Source: Planctomycetota bacterium | Lineage (GTDB): Bacteria > Planctomycetota > J058 > JAJDCP01 | Assembly (NCBI GenBank): GCA_029260765.1 | Contig: JAJDCP010000080.1 | Coordinates: 36,596-100,595 of the forward strand | DNA length: 64,000 nucleotides | Reading direction: 5' to 3' | In this document: positions 16,640 through 25,637 of the stretch, piece after piece | Position numbering within the stretch: position 1 is the stretch's first letter | Layout of the letters: each line of letters starts with the position of its first letter | Made by a program: the position numbers and the translations under genes | The notes under the pieces: generated by a model | The model's input: only the letters and a program-made list of their open reading frames with translations | Told to the model about the DNA's origin: nothing | Database searches by the model: none

Positions 16640-17658
16640 AACTCTCTCCTCGGATAGGTGCTTGGCGGCTTGGCAGCTTGATTGGGTACCGCCTCATGCC
16701 GGCTGGATGGACCCGAGATGTCTGCGTCGTCCTGGGTCACTCGTCTGGCTGCGCTCGGTCGGCCGGACCGGTCGTGGCAACTTGCCTGGCCGGCTTCGCC
16801 GCGGGCCTCCGTATGGGGAGGCGCCGCATACTGGCCTCGCCATCAGCTCTGCCCCTTGCGGAGCCGAGGGCTCTGCACCCTGCCACGGGCGGGGCACACA
16901 CCTGCGTTTTTCAGGATCGACCATCCTGAGCTCAATATAGCAGGACCGAGGCCGAGTGGATACGGCATGTCGGGTCAAGTAAAGACCCGGCAAGTCCTGC
17001 CACGAAAAACCGCCTGCCGAGGCGCGTCGCCTCCTGTTCGCTCTGGCCTCCGCAGCGAACCTGTTCGAATACGACCAGACTGTCGGAGGATCGCGACCGC
17101 GGCACTCTTCTTGCCGGCTCAACCCCGTCATCGAAACACCGGTGGCCGCAAACGCGACCAGCTCGATTTCCCTACGACGGCCTCGATCTCTGTGCGAGTC
17201 TCTCCGGCATCCGCCGCGATGTGCAGTTTCTGGGATGGTGCGCGCAAGGAAGGCTGGCGCCTCGAGCGGATCGCTTGGGAACAGGCGCGCTCTCAGTGGA
17301 CACTCAACTCCACACTCGCGTACCTTCACCGGGGTCGCTGGCCAGGGCCGGCCGCCCGTCGCCTCCGAATGCGGGGTCCGGGGTCTGGGCGTGCGAGGCC
17401 GGGTTGCGGAACTCGATGAAGCCCGGGGCGATCGAGCCCGGGGCCATGACCAGCGCGAGGTCCTGCGGCAGCTGAAAGCCGAACTACTCGGAGCACGCGA
17501 CCGCCAGGTGATCTTCCCGTGGCCGTTGGCGCCTCAGCCGGCCCCGAAACACGACACGCTGAGCGAGAGCCCGATCCAGAGCACCGTGGGGGGTCGCATC
17601 AGCCGCTTCCGATCCCGAGCAGCTGGCTTCCCTCTGCGTCCCGCGTCAAAATGCGCAG
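16640..17658. other. Gene-free stretch, 1 kb
   Basis: No convincing gene is present on either strand. Several open frames reflect only the scarcity of stop codons in GC-rich DNA: their translations are rich in Arg, Pro, Ser and Gly without hydrophobic patterning or motifs. The segment sits between the RTX gene and a toxin-antitoxin pair and could be decayed mobile DNA, but I see no transposase relic, terminal repeats or integrase. A small stem (GCCTCC/GGAGGC) occurs near 16807-16824. Confidence 0.45.
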
Positions 17659-18042
17659 TCACGGGCCGCGGAAAGCTGCAGCCAGGCCCCTGTCGAAGGT
17701 CATCAGCTCAGTGGTCCCCCTGCGTCGGCAGCTGGCGATGTGCGTTAGATCCCTCGCGTCGATGCCGGGATGGTCGTCGGCGAGAGCACGGGCGAGCAAC
17801 ACATCTTCTGCCTCGAGCGGCCACTGCGTGGGGACGGTCGCGACTAAGGCCAGGGCCGCATCCAGGGTCTGCAGGCGAGCGACTGGAAGGTAAGCATGAA
17901 GCAGCTCTTGGAGCACTTCGGCTGAAGTGCACAACCTCAAACGGGATCCGAACGCCTTCCTGAAGAAGTCGCGCGCCTCCGTTTTCAAGGGATGGGCTCG
18001 CCCTACCGCGTACATGAAGACGTTTGTGTCCACGAAGATCAC
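17659..18042 (-). CDS. vapC: PIN-domain ribonuclease toxin (VapC-like)
   Basis: 127 residues from GTG at 18042. The PIN acidic residues are present: first Asp in VIFVDTNVFMYA, Glu in TSAEVLQELLHAY, Asp in DARDLTHIASC and the last Asp in MTFDRGL. This family cleaves RNA, commonly tRNA or rRNA, when not bound by its antitoxin. The GTG overlaps the antitoxin stop by four bases (GTGA), which fixes the start and indicates coupled translation. A longer in-frame reading upstream would lie inside the antitoxin gene in another frame and is rejected. Confidence 0.9.
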   Translation of the reverse strand: MIFVDTNVFMYAVGRAHPLKTEARDFFRKAFGSRLRLCTSAEVLQELLHAYLPVARLQTLDAALALVATVPTQWPLEAEDVLLARALADDHPGIDARDLTHIASCRRRGTTELMTFDRGLAAAFRGP

Positions 18043-18317
18043 GGATCGACCCGTCCGGCCGCCCTGGAGCGCTCGATGACGGCCAGGTGTTCCGACCAGT
18101 CGGGCTCGGTGCCGGTCTCGCGAGCGTCGCATCGTGCGAAAAACGCTTCGAGATCTTGGGGACTCTCTAGAGCAGGTTCTGCTCGGGTTGTTGCCCAGCG
18201 CCTGCGTGCAGCTTCGAGCATCCAGGCACTCAGCGACATGCCTTCCCTGCGCGCCTGGCTTCGGAAACGTTCGCGTTCTTCGGCGGGGACAATGACCTGA
18301 ATGCGTTTTTTTGCCAT
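18039..18317 (-). CDS. Ribbon-helix-helix antitoxin of the PIN toxin
   Basis: 92 residues. The N-terminus KKRIQVIVPAEERERFRSQ followed by GMSLSAWMLEAARRR is the strand-helix-helix of MetJ/Arc/CopG-type DNA-binding antitoxins. The C-terminal part, rich in acidic residues and ending RSRAAGRVDP, would wrap and inhibit the PIN toxin encoded immediately downstream. The ribosome site GGAG is eight bases upstream and lies within a short inverted repeat (18323-18336), so the protein or its complex may repress its own synthesis. Confidence 0.85.
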   Translation of the reverse strand: MAKKRIQVIVPAEERERFRSQARREGMSLSAWMLEAARRRWATTRAEPALESPQDLEAFFARCDARETGTEPDWSEHLAVIERSRAAGRVDP

Positions 18318-18322
18318 GGGTA

Positions 18323-18373
18323 AGGCTCCTAAGCCTACACACTCATACTACACAACAATCTTCCGCGGTCCAA
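18323..18373 (-). promoter_or_regulatory. Promoter and inverted repeat of the toxin-antitoxin pair
   Basis: On the minus strand TTGGAC (18373-18368) and TAGTAT (18350-18345) are 17 bp apart, a plausible sigma70 promoter. Between the -10 box and the ATG lies AGGCT-TAGG-AGCCT (18336-18323), a 5-bp inverted repeat that includes the ribosome binding site and could serve as operator for the ribbon-helix-helix antitoxin. Just upstream a perfect 7-bp stem with 6-nt loop (AAAGACC/GGTCTTT, 18372-18391) overlaps the -35 region. Confidence 0.5.
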
Positions 18374-18610
18374 AGACCCTTCGCGGTCTTTCAGAGGGGT
18401 GCGCTGCCCAGCAACGGAGCGGCCTGGTCGCTGTCTGCGTGCCTTGTGGCGGGAAGGCGGGCGGTTTCAACGGGGCACGGGGCCAGGGCGGCGCGTGGCT
18501 CGCGCCCGACATCAAAACTGAGCTCTCCGTGGCCGGTTGCGACTCCGACCCCGGGCCCGGATGGGATGGACCGGCTCAAGGGGCTCCTGTCACTCCTCTA
18601 CCGCGAGCGC

Positions 18611-19033
18611 TCACGGTCGGGATGGGGCGTTCTTATGGGGGTAGTTCCGAAAGATTCTTAACGCAGAGGCGCAGAGGCGCAGAGGCGCAGAGGGCACTTT
18701 ACGAGAGATTTGTTGATGTTTCACGGAAACTTCCACTGGGGAATCGGTGCCCCAGCACCGAGCGGCAAGACCCCACATCGGTCTGGACACATCCCAGCGT
18801 GGGTCCCAAGCATCGTCCGGGTTGTGCCTGCCCCGATCCGCCGCGATGACGAAGTCGACATCGTGGGTCGAGCGTGGAAAGCCCAGTGCGGAGCTGGCGA
18901 CCGAACCTCCCACGACGTAGGGCAGCTCGATCCGTGCCAGGATCTGTGCGACCTCAAGGGCCACCTGCAACACCTCTGCGCGTTCGCCATCCACAGTCGC
19001 CTCAATAGCCTTCCTGTTGGGGGTCCCAGCCAA
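18611..19033 (-). pseudogene. Truncated nucleotidyltransferase-like protein (AbiEii/MNT-type fold)
   Basis: 140 codons. Residues about 22-70 carry the nucleotidyltransferase core start: LPYVVGGSVASSALGFPRS followed by THDVDFVIAAD, with the GG/S motif and two Asp residues. After that the similarity stops. The C-terminus reads through an 8-bp tandem repeat (18663-18694) and encodes the low-information SAPLRLCASALR string. The rest of the catalytic domain, including the third acidic residue, appears to be missing, so I treat it as a decayed remnant. Its start overlaps the 100-residue upstream gene by 32 nt, as is common for this two-gene pair. Confidence 0.6.
18663..18694. repeat. 8-bp tandem repeat GCAGAGGC x4
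   Basis: Four consecutive copies of GCAGAGGC (last copy ending GG) preceded by TTAAC. Short GCAGAGGC arrays beginning with AACGCAGAGG are familiar as dispersed repeats in unrelated large bacterial genomes. When translated they give PLRLCASA-type strings, as happens here at the end of the truncated nucleotidyltransferase gene. Confidence 0.8.
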
Positions 19034-19304
19034 AGACTCGGATCATGATCTCTCGCGGAAGAGACAAGGCCGCGAGACGGAGCTTGAGCTCGCGTCCAGG
19101 GATGTCGGCTCCATGGCGCTGGCGGATTCCTGCGATGGCCAGTTTCCTGACGGCTCGGTTCAGAGCCATCACCCGGGCCAGCTTCTGTTTCGGGGGCATC
19201 GCCCGAAAGGCCCGCACACGCAGGGCCTCGACGGTCGCTGCGGTATCGAGCGTCAACGGTTTCTCGCCGGGCACGTGCATCAGTGGTCTTCCCGATTCCG
19301 ACAT
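19002..19304 (-). CDS. Small hypothetical protein paired with a nucleotidyltransferase
   Basis: 100 residues, all-helical and basic, with DTAATVEALRVRAFRAM, KLARVMALNRAVRKLAIAG and a terminal RVFGWDPQQEGY. I recall similar small proteins, with conserved ELKLRLAAL and a C-terminal YGWDP-type tail, encoded directly upstream of AbiEii-like nucleotidyltransferases, which suggests an antitoxin or partner role; this is inference. The start at 19304 is the ATG that gives the family-like N-terminus, and a longer reading enters non-protein-like sequence. The partner gene downstream is truncated, so this may be half of a dead module. Confidence 0.65.
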   Translation of the reverse strand: MSESGRPLMHVPGEKPLTLDTAATVEALRVRAFRAMPPKQKLARVMALNRAVRKLAIAGIRQRHGADIPGRELKLRLAALSLPREIMIRVFGWDPQQEGY

Positions 19305-19363
19305 CCGCTGCCAGAATACGCACTCTGGTTGCTCGAGACAGCCGCGCGCCGGCACGTCAGGCG

Positions 19364-19996
19364 CTAATTCCCCAGCCGCTCGGCCCGCCGCGCCCGGCGC
19401 CTGATCTCCCGCCACAGCCACAGCCGCGAGCGCCAGGTGTAGCCCAGCTCTCGGAACAGGCGGTCGACCCCTCGCTCGAAGCGGCTCTTCAGGCAGCCGT
19501 AGATGACCGCGTGCGACTGCCGCGCCCGCCGCTGCCACAGCCAGATGTGGCCGACCTCGTCGAGCAGCAACAATGCGTCGCTGCGGCTCTCTTCGCGCAG
19601 AAACACCTTCGGCAGGTTGCCGCTCAGATCGACCATGCCCGCGACGCGTTCGCCCTGGCGGCCGTGGATGTCCTCGGCCAGACGCACCTGCAGGCGGCCC
19701 ATCAGCTGGCGATCCAGCCCGTAGATCTCGCAACCCACGCGCTCGAGCAGCTCGCGCTCCAGGCTGGACAGATGCCGGCCCGGTCCCTGCACCGCGATGG
19801 GCCCGCGGGACCTGGGCAGGCGCGGCCCGGGGCAGTATTGCCGCCCTCCGGGCAGCCAGCGCCGCCACCAACCCGTCCGGCTTCTCAAACCCCCACCTCG
19901 TTTGCCGCGACCGGCCGCAGTATAGCCCGCAGTCTTGAAGCCGGCGGCCCAATTCTGTACACATGCCTGTCGCGTTCGCAGCAGCACTGCTGGCAA
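19364..19996 (-). CDS. Hypothetical protein, start uncertain
   Basis: Up to 210 residues. Only the part from about residue 68 on is protein-like: a block around RELLERVGCEIYGLDRQLMG, strands with RVAGMVDLSGNLPKVFL, then LLLLDEVGHIWLWQRRARQ, which recalls but does not match a HExxH metallopeptidase helix, and a basic C-terminal helix. The first ~67 codons overlap the probable promoter of the moxR operon and look like random coding. GTG at 19792 would give a 142-residue protein that fits better. No family is recognised. It is divergent from moxR and ends 59 nt before the small gene at 19304. Confidence 0.45.
   Translation of the reverse strand: MPAVLLRTRQACVQNWAAGFKTAGYTAAGRGKRGGGLRSRTGWWRRWLPGGRQYCPGPRLPRSRGPIAVQGPGRHLSSLERELLERVGCEIYGLDRQLMGRLQVRLAEDIHGRQGERVAGMVDLSGNLPKVFLREESRSDALLLLDEVGHIWLWQRRARQSHAVIYGCLKSRFERGVDRLFRELGYTWRSRLWLWREIRRRARRAERLGN
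19935..19963 (+). promoter_or_regulatory. Candidate promoter of the moxR/BAT operon
   Basis: TTGAAG (19935-19940) and TACACA (19958-19963) are 17 bp apart, giving a moderate sigma70 match about 47 bp upstream of the moxR start codon. It is the only plausible pair found in the divergent gap and would serve all seven overlapping genes. Confidence 0.4.
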
Positions 19997-20010
19997 AGCG
20001 GAGGAAATCG

Positions 20011-20993
<983 letters not shown>

Positions 20994-20997
<4 letters not shown>

Positions 20998-21872
20998 TTC
21001 CCGAGCTGTTGGCAGAAGTCCGGCGCATCCAGATCGTCACCCGCCGCAAGGTCGACTCGGTCTTTGCGGGGGGCTACCGAAGCTCCTTCCGCGGAACGGG
21101 GATGGAGTTCGAGGAGGTGCGCGAGTACTCACCGGGCGACGATGTGCGGGCCATCGACTGGAAGGTGACGGCGCGCAGCAACAAGCCCTTCATCAAGGTC
21201 TTCCGCGAAGAGCGTGAGCTGCAGATTCTGTTGGCGGTCGATATCTCCGGTTCCCAGGACTTTGGCAGCGGCGCGCGCACCAAGCGTCGGCTGGCGGCCG
21301 AAGTTTCGGCGCTGCTGGCCTTCACGGCCCAACAGAGCGGCGACAAGGTCGGCCTGTTGCTGTTCAGCGACCGCGTCGAGCGCTACCTGCCGCCGCGCAA
21401 GGGGAGGGGCCACGCCTTCCGCCTGCTGCGCGAGCTGCTCGGCCACGAGCGCGCCAGCAATCAGACCGACCTGCGCCCGGCGCTCGAGCACGTGCTGCGG
21501 GTGTTGAAGCGGCGTGCGACGGTGTTTCTGGTCTCCGACCTGCGGGCGCGTGGCTACGAACGAACCTTGAAGATGCTGGCCCGCCGGCACGATCTGGTGG
21601 TCCTGCGTACCTGTGACCGGCGCGAACGCCAGCTGGACAACTGTGGACTGGTCACGCTGGAAGATCCCGAGACGGGTCAGCTGCGCACGCTCGACACCGG
21701 CTCGGCGGCGGTGCGCGAGGCACTGGCCCGCGCGGCCGCGCACCAGGAACGCAGCTGGCTCGAGCTGTTGCGGCGCGCCCGAGTCGATGTGGCCGAGCTC
21801 GACACCGAGGTCGATCTGGCCAGCACCCTGCACCGGCTGTTCCAGCGTCGAGAGAGGCGCCAGAGCCGATGA
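20994..21872 (+). CDS. DUF58 (VWA-like) protein
   Basis: 292 residues from a GTG that overlaps the moxR stop by 4 nt. It contains the DUF58 signature FEEVREYSPGDDVRAIDWK followed by a degenerate VWA fold (LLAVDISGSQDFGSG, with Asp and Ser of the metal site). There is no membrane segment. DUF58 proteins almost always accompany MoxR and are thought to be its substrates or adaptors. It is coupled by ATGA to the following gene. Confidence 0.93.
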
Positions 21873-22837
21873 TACGCAGGTTGCAGGCAGGTTTGGTGGC
21901 GGGGCTGTGCGTGCTGCTGGCAGGTTGTCCTGACTCGGGTGCTAGCGGCGGGCTGCCTCTGCAAAGCCAGCTGCTGGGGCCCGGCTTCGAGGCGCGTCTG
22001 AGCCTGCCCTCCGAGACCCTGGCCTTCGCCGACCCGCTCAGGCTCGAGCTCGAGGTTGTGGCGGACACGGGGCTGCTGGTCGAGTTGCCCGAGGCGAGTG
22101 ATTCGCTGGCGGCTTTTCTGCCCATCGACTTCCGCCGCCTGCCCACAGAGTCCCGTCAGGGCCGCCGCGTGTTGCGCCAGCTGTGGCAGTTGGAGGCGCT
22201 GGATACGGGTGTGCAGCGTATTCCAGGGCTGCCTCTACGCTACCGGGTGCCTGGTGACAGCTGGCAGCTGGCGTTCCTGCCGGCGCTCGAGCTGGTGGTG
22301 GTCGCTGAGCTGCCTGCCAGCACGGGCCTCGACAGCCTGAGCGTGCTGCAGGCGGGGCAGCGTTGGGAGGAATCCAACCAGCGTGTGCTCTGGTGGGGAG
22401 CAGGTCTGGCCTGCCTGTTGCTCGCGGTGCTGCTGATCTGGTGGCTGCTGCGGCGGCCGCGTGCAGAGCCGCCCGCACCTCCGCCCCCCGATCCTGTCGA
22501 GGTTGCCCTGGGCAGGTTGCGTGGACTCAAGGCGCGCGATCTGCCGGGGAAGGGGGCGCTCGAGCAGTTCTATGTCGAGCTCTCCAGCATCTTGCGCGGC
22601 TTTGTCGAGGGCCACTACCGGCTCTCGGCTCCCAAGCTGACCACTGAGGAGTTCATCGCCCGGGCTGCGCGCGATGCCTGGCTCGACCCGGCCACGCGCC
22701 AGGTGTTGGGGGAGTTTCTGCAGGCGGCCGATATGGTCAAGTTCGCCCGCCACGACCCGCCCGTGAGCGAAGCCGAGGCTGCCTGGCAGACCGCCTGGCA
22801 GCACGTGGCAGCGGCACGCACGGAGGAACCCTCGTGA
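21869..22837 (+). CDS. BAT-operon membrane lipoprotein (DUF4381-like)
   Basis: 322 residues. The N-terminus GLCVLLAGCPDSG is a good lipobox, so the protein is probably lipidated at Cys. An extracytoplasmic beta-rich domain (about 30-165) is followed by one transmembrane helix (about 174-192, LLAVLLIWWLL) and a cytosolic helical region that includes ELSSILRGFVEGHYRLSAP, the segment typical of the DUF4381-like protein found between DUF58 and BatA genes. It overlaps both neighbours by 4 nt. It is probably part of the BAT membrane complex. Confidence 0.8.
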   Translation: MIRRLQAGLVAGLCVLLAGCPDSGASGGLPLQSQLLGPGFEARLSLPSETLAFADPLRLELEVVADTGLLVELPEASDSLAAFLPIDFRRLPTESRQGRRVLRQLWQLEALDTGVQRIPGLPLRYRVPGDSWQLAFLPALELVVVAELPASTGLDSLSVLQAGQRWEESNQRVLWWGAGLACLLLAVLLIWWLLRRPRAEPPAPPPPDPVEVALGRLRGLKARDLPGKGALEQFYVELSSILRGFVEGHYRLSAPKLTTEEFIARAARDAWLDPATRQVLGEFLQAADMVKFARHDPPVSEAEAAWQTAWQHVAAARTEEPS

Positions 22838-23781
22838 TACGCTTTGCCAGCCCGATGTACAGCCTCGCCCTGCTACCCCTGCTGCTGTGGGCGGGCGTGG
22901 TGTTGTGGCGAGGGCGCCCGGCGGCGCTGCCTTTCACTGATTCGTTCCTGGGCGCTCTGCCGGCGACCCTGCGGGCGCGCCTGGTGGGCAAGCTGCCCTG
23001 GCTGGGCTGGTTGGCGTTGGGACTGCTGCTGGTCGCGATGGCGCGGCCCCAAGCGGGTCTGAGCGAATTCCAGGTCGACGCCGAGGGCATCGCGGCGGTG
23101 GTCTGTCTCGACCTGTCGAGCAGCATGCGGCAGCGCGACCTGGCACCTGACAAAGACCGGCTGCAGATCGCAAAGGAGGTCATCGAAGACCTGCTGCTGC
23201 CCGAAGGAGAGCTGCCCGGCAGACCGAACGACGTGGTCGGGCTGGTCAGCTTCGCCCGCTACGCCGATGCCCAGTGTGGTCTGACCCTCGACCATGAGAT
23301 GCTGTGCAAGATCATGGCGAGCCTGAAGATGGTGGCACCCAACACCCCCGAGGACGGCACCGCGATCGGCGACTCCCTGGTGCGCAGCATCGAGCGGCTG
23401 AAGGACGTCGAAGCGACCTCGCGCATCGTGATCCTGCTCACCGATGGAGAGCAGAACGCCGGTGCCTCCGAGCCGTTGCAGGTGGCAGGCCTGGCCAAGA
23501 GCCTGGGCATCAAGATCTATGCGATCGGCGTGGGGCGCGGAGCTGGTATGGAGCTGCTGGGCCAGCTGGCGGAGCAGACCGGAGGCAAGGCCTACGCGGC
23601 CCGCGACCGCCAGGCGCTGCTCGAAGTGGTCGACCAGATCGACCGGCTCGAGACCTCGACCGTCGACCGGCGTGAGCTGACCCGCTGGCCCGAGGCTTTT
23701 CAGCCCTGGGTGCTGGTGGCGTTCGGGCTGTTGCTGTGCATGAGTCTGCTCGAGGCCACCTGGTTGCGGAGCGTGCCATGA
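22834..23781 (+). CDS. batA: BatA-like VWA-domain membrane protein
   Basis: 315 residues. Two N-terminal hydrophobic helices (about 5-22 and 50-68) and one near the C-terminus (about 292-310) flank a von Willebrand A domain with a complete metal-ion site: DLSSSM (DxSxS), the Thr of GTAIGDSL, and Asp in LLTDGEQNAG. Aerotolerance BatA proteins have this layout and act with BatB/C/D at the membrane, although their exact task is unsettled. GTG start and ATGA end overlap both neighbours. Confidence 0.92.
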   Translation: MIRFASPMYSLALLPLLLWAGVVLWRGRPAALPFTDSFLGALPATLRARLVGKLPWLGWLALGLLLVAMARPQAGLSEFQVDAEGIAAVVCLDLSSSMRQRDLAPDKDRLQIAKEVIEDLLLPEGELPGRPNDVVGLVSFARYADAQCGLTLDHEMLCKIMASLKMVAPNTPEDGTAIGDSLVRSIERLKDVEATSRIVILLTDGEQNAGASEPLQVAGLAKSLGIKIYAIGVGRGAGMELLGQLAEQTGGKAYAARDRQALLEVVDQIDRLETSTVDRRELTRWPEAFQPWVLVAFGLLLCMSLLEATWLRSVP

Positions 23782-25637
23782 GCATCGAGAATCTCGGCGC
23801 GCTGCACCTGCTCTGGCCGGTCTTGCTGCTCCCCCTGCTGGGCTGGTGGGCCGCGCGCCGCAGACGCCGCGATCTGCGCCGGTTGTTGTCGCGGGCGGCC
23901 CTGCCGCGGCTGCAGCTGCCTTCGGCGTCACGCGGCTGGCTGCGTCTGGGTCTGCGTGTGGCCGGTCTGTTGTGCCTGGTGTTGGTGTTGATGGACTTCC
24001 GCGCGCCCGAAGCGAACGTCGAGGTCGAGGTCGATCCGCGGGGCGTCGATCTAGTCGTGCTGCTCGACGTGTCCAACAGCATGCTCGCCACCGATGTGGC
24101 CCCGAACCGTCTCGAGCGCGCCAAGCTGGGCATCGCCGACCTGGCGCAGGAGAGCATCAGGGCGGGCGACCGCGTAGGGCTGGTGTTGTTCGCGGGTAGC
24201 CAGGTGGTGCGCAGTCCGCTGACGGTCGACCACGGCTTTTTCCTGGCGCGGTTGCGCGAGGCCGGTCCGCAGGAGGTCTCCCGCGGGGGGACCTTGATCG
24301 GCGATGCTCTGCGGCGCGGCCTCGATCTGTTCGCCAGTGGGCAGGAGCGGGGTGTCGACCGGGGGCAGGCGCTGCTGCTGTTGACCGACGGCGAAGACCA
24401 GGGTAGTTTTCCTTTGGAAGCCGCCGCGGCGGCGGCCGAGCAGGGCGTAGTGGTGTTTACCGTCGGCATCGGCGATCCGGCGGGCGCGCCGATCACGCTG
24501 CCGGATGCGAGCACGCTGCGTTACGATGGGGAGGTGGTACGCTCGCGCTTGGACGAGCAGACGCTGCGGCAGATCGCCGACCTGACCCGGGGCGCCTATG
24601 TGCCGGCCGGCACCTTGAGCTTCGACCTCGATGCCTTGTACCGTGAACGGCTGGCGCCGCTGGCCCGCGGAGAACAGCTGAGGGACACTGCGATGGACCG
24701 TGAAGCCTTGTTCCAGCTGCCCTTGTTGGGGGCGATCCTGTGTCTGCTCGCCGAGCTGTTGTTGGGCGCCACCCGGCGGGCGAAACGGGCCCCTGTGCTG
24801 GCGGGGGCCCCTTTGCTGGCGGGGGCACTGCTCCTGGGGCTGGGTATGCCGGTCCATGCGCAAGAGCCCGATCCTCGCGCTCTCTATGCCCAGGGTGACT
24901 ACGAGCAGGCCCTGGCGGCGTGGGATGCGCGCCTGGCCGAGCTGCCGCCCGCGGCGCAAGCGGCGGCGCGTTACGAGCGCGGGCGGGCCCTGTATGCGTT
25001 GCAGCGTTGGGCCGATGCACGGGTCGACTTCCGCTCGCTGGCAGGCGAAGGGGCTGAGCTGGGGCGGCAGGCCCGGGTCGCGGCGGGACACTGTCTGTTG
25101 CGCGAGGCCGAAGCGGGGGCAGAGGATGCCATCGACAAGGTCGTCGAGGCGCTGGGAAACTACCGCGATGTGCTGCGGGAAGACCCTTCCCATCCGGGCC
25201 TGCGTCGGGACGCTGAGGTCGCGAAGCACCTGCTGCGGCGCTTGATCGCGCAGCAACAGGAGCAGCAGGAACAACAGGACGGGGAACAACAGGACGGGGA
25301 GCAACAGGACGGGGAGCAACAGGACGGGGAGCAACAGGACGGGGAGCAGCAGGACGGGGAGCAGCAGGACGGGGAGCAGCAGGACGGGGAGCAGCAGGAC
25401 GGGGAACAACAGGACGGGGAGCAGCAGGACGGGGAACAACAGGACGGGGAACAGCAGGACGGAGAGCAGCAGGACGGAGAGCAGCAGGACGGAGCGCAGC
25501 AAGCGATAGAGGAGGGCGCCCTTGAAGGCGAAGAGGCCCGGCGCTGGCTGGAGCGTCTGATCGAACAGCTTGAGCAGGCCGAGGCGCGCCGTCCGCGCAG
25601 CGGGCCTCCGCCGCAGAAAGTGGAGAGAGACTGGTGA
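23778..25637 (+). CDS. batB: BatB/BatC fusion: VWA domain plus TPR and (QQDGE)15 tail
   Basis: 619 residues from ATG 23778, which overlaps the batA stop. N-terminal helices (about 8-26, 53-70), a VWA domain with DVSNSM and LLTDGEDQGS, and a C-terminal anchor (about 305-330) correspond to BatB. A further hydrophobic stretch (about 337-357) leads to TPR repeats (ALYAQGDYEQALAAWDARLA) equivalent to BatC. After LLRRLIAQQQ comes an extreme low-complexity segment of fifteen QQDGE-type pentapeptides (75 residues), then a charged helix. BatC proteins often have Gln/Glu-rich tails, but perfect DNA periodicity like this is unusual. It overlaps batD by GTGA. Confidence 0.9.
   Translation: MSIENLGALHLLWPVLLLPLLGWWAARRRRRDLRRLLSRAALPRLQLPSASRGWLRLGLRVAGLLCLVLVLMDFRAPEANVEVEVDPRGVDLVVLLDVSNSMLATDVAPNRLERAKLGIADLAQESIRAGDRVGLVLFAGSQVVRSPLTVDHGFFLARLREAGPQEVSRGGTLIGDALRRGLDLFASGQERGVDRGQALLLLTDGEDQGSFPLEAAAAAAEQGVVVFTVGIGDPAGAPITLPDASTLRYDGEVVRSRLDEQTLRQIADLTRGAYVPAGTLSFDLDALYRERLAPLARGEQLRDTAMDREALFQLPLLGAILCLLAELLLGATRRAKRAPVLAGAPLLAGALLLGLGMPVHAQEPDPRALYAQGDYEQALAAWDARLAELPPAAQAAARYERGRALYALQRWADARVDFRSLAGEGAELGRQARVAAGHCLLREAEAGAEDAIDKVVEALGNYRDVLREDPSHPGLRRDAEVAKHLLRRLIAQQQEQQEQQDGEQQDGEQQDGEQQDGEQQDGEQQDGEQQDGEQQDGEQQDGEQQDGEQQDGEQQDGEQQDGEQQDGEQQDGAQQAIEEGALEGEEARRWLERLIEQLEQAEARRPRSGPPPQKVERDW
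25272..25496 (+). repeat. 15-bp tandem array, 15 copies, inside the batB/C gene
   Basis: Fifteen uninterrupted copies of a 15-bp unit (CAACAGGACGGGGAA with few synonymous changes such as CAG for CAA and GAG for GAA) encode QQDGE fourteen times and QQDGA once. The unit length is a multiple of three, so copy-number change by slippage would keep the frame. The antisense strand reads as a Leu/Pro/Val array and is not a gene. Confidence 0.95.

Noticed and set aside
16694..17329. 211-codon minus-strand frame in the gene-free kilobase
   Set aside because: Arg/Pro/Ser-rich throughout, no hydrophobic periodicity, no ribosome site.
25272..25496. CRISPR array
   Set aside because: Regular repeats but only 15 bp with no spacers; it is a coding tandem repeat.
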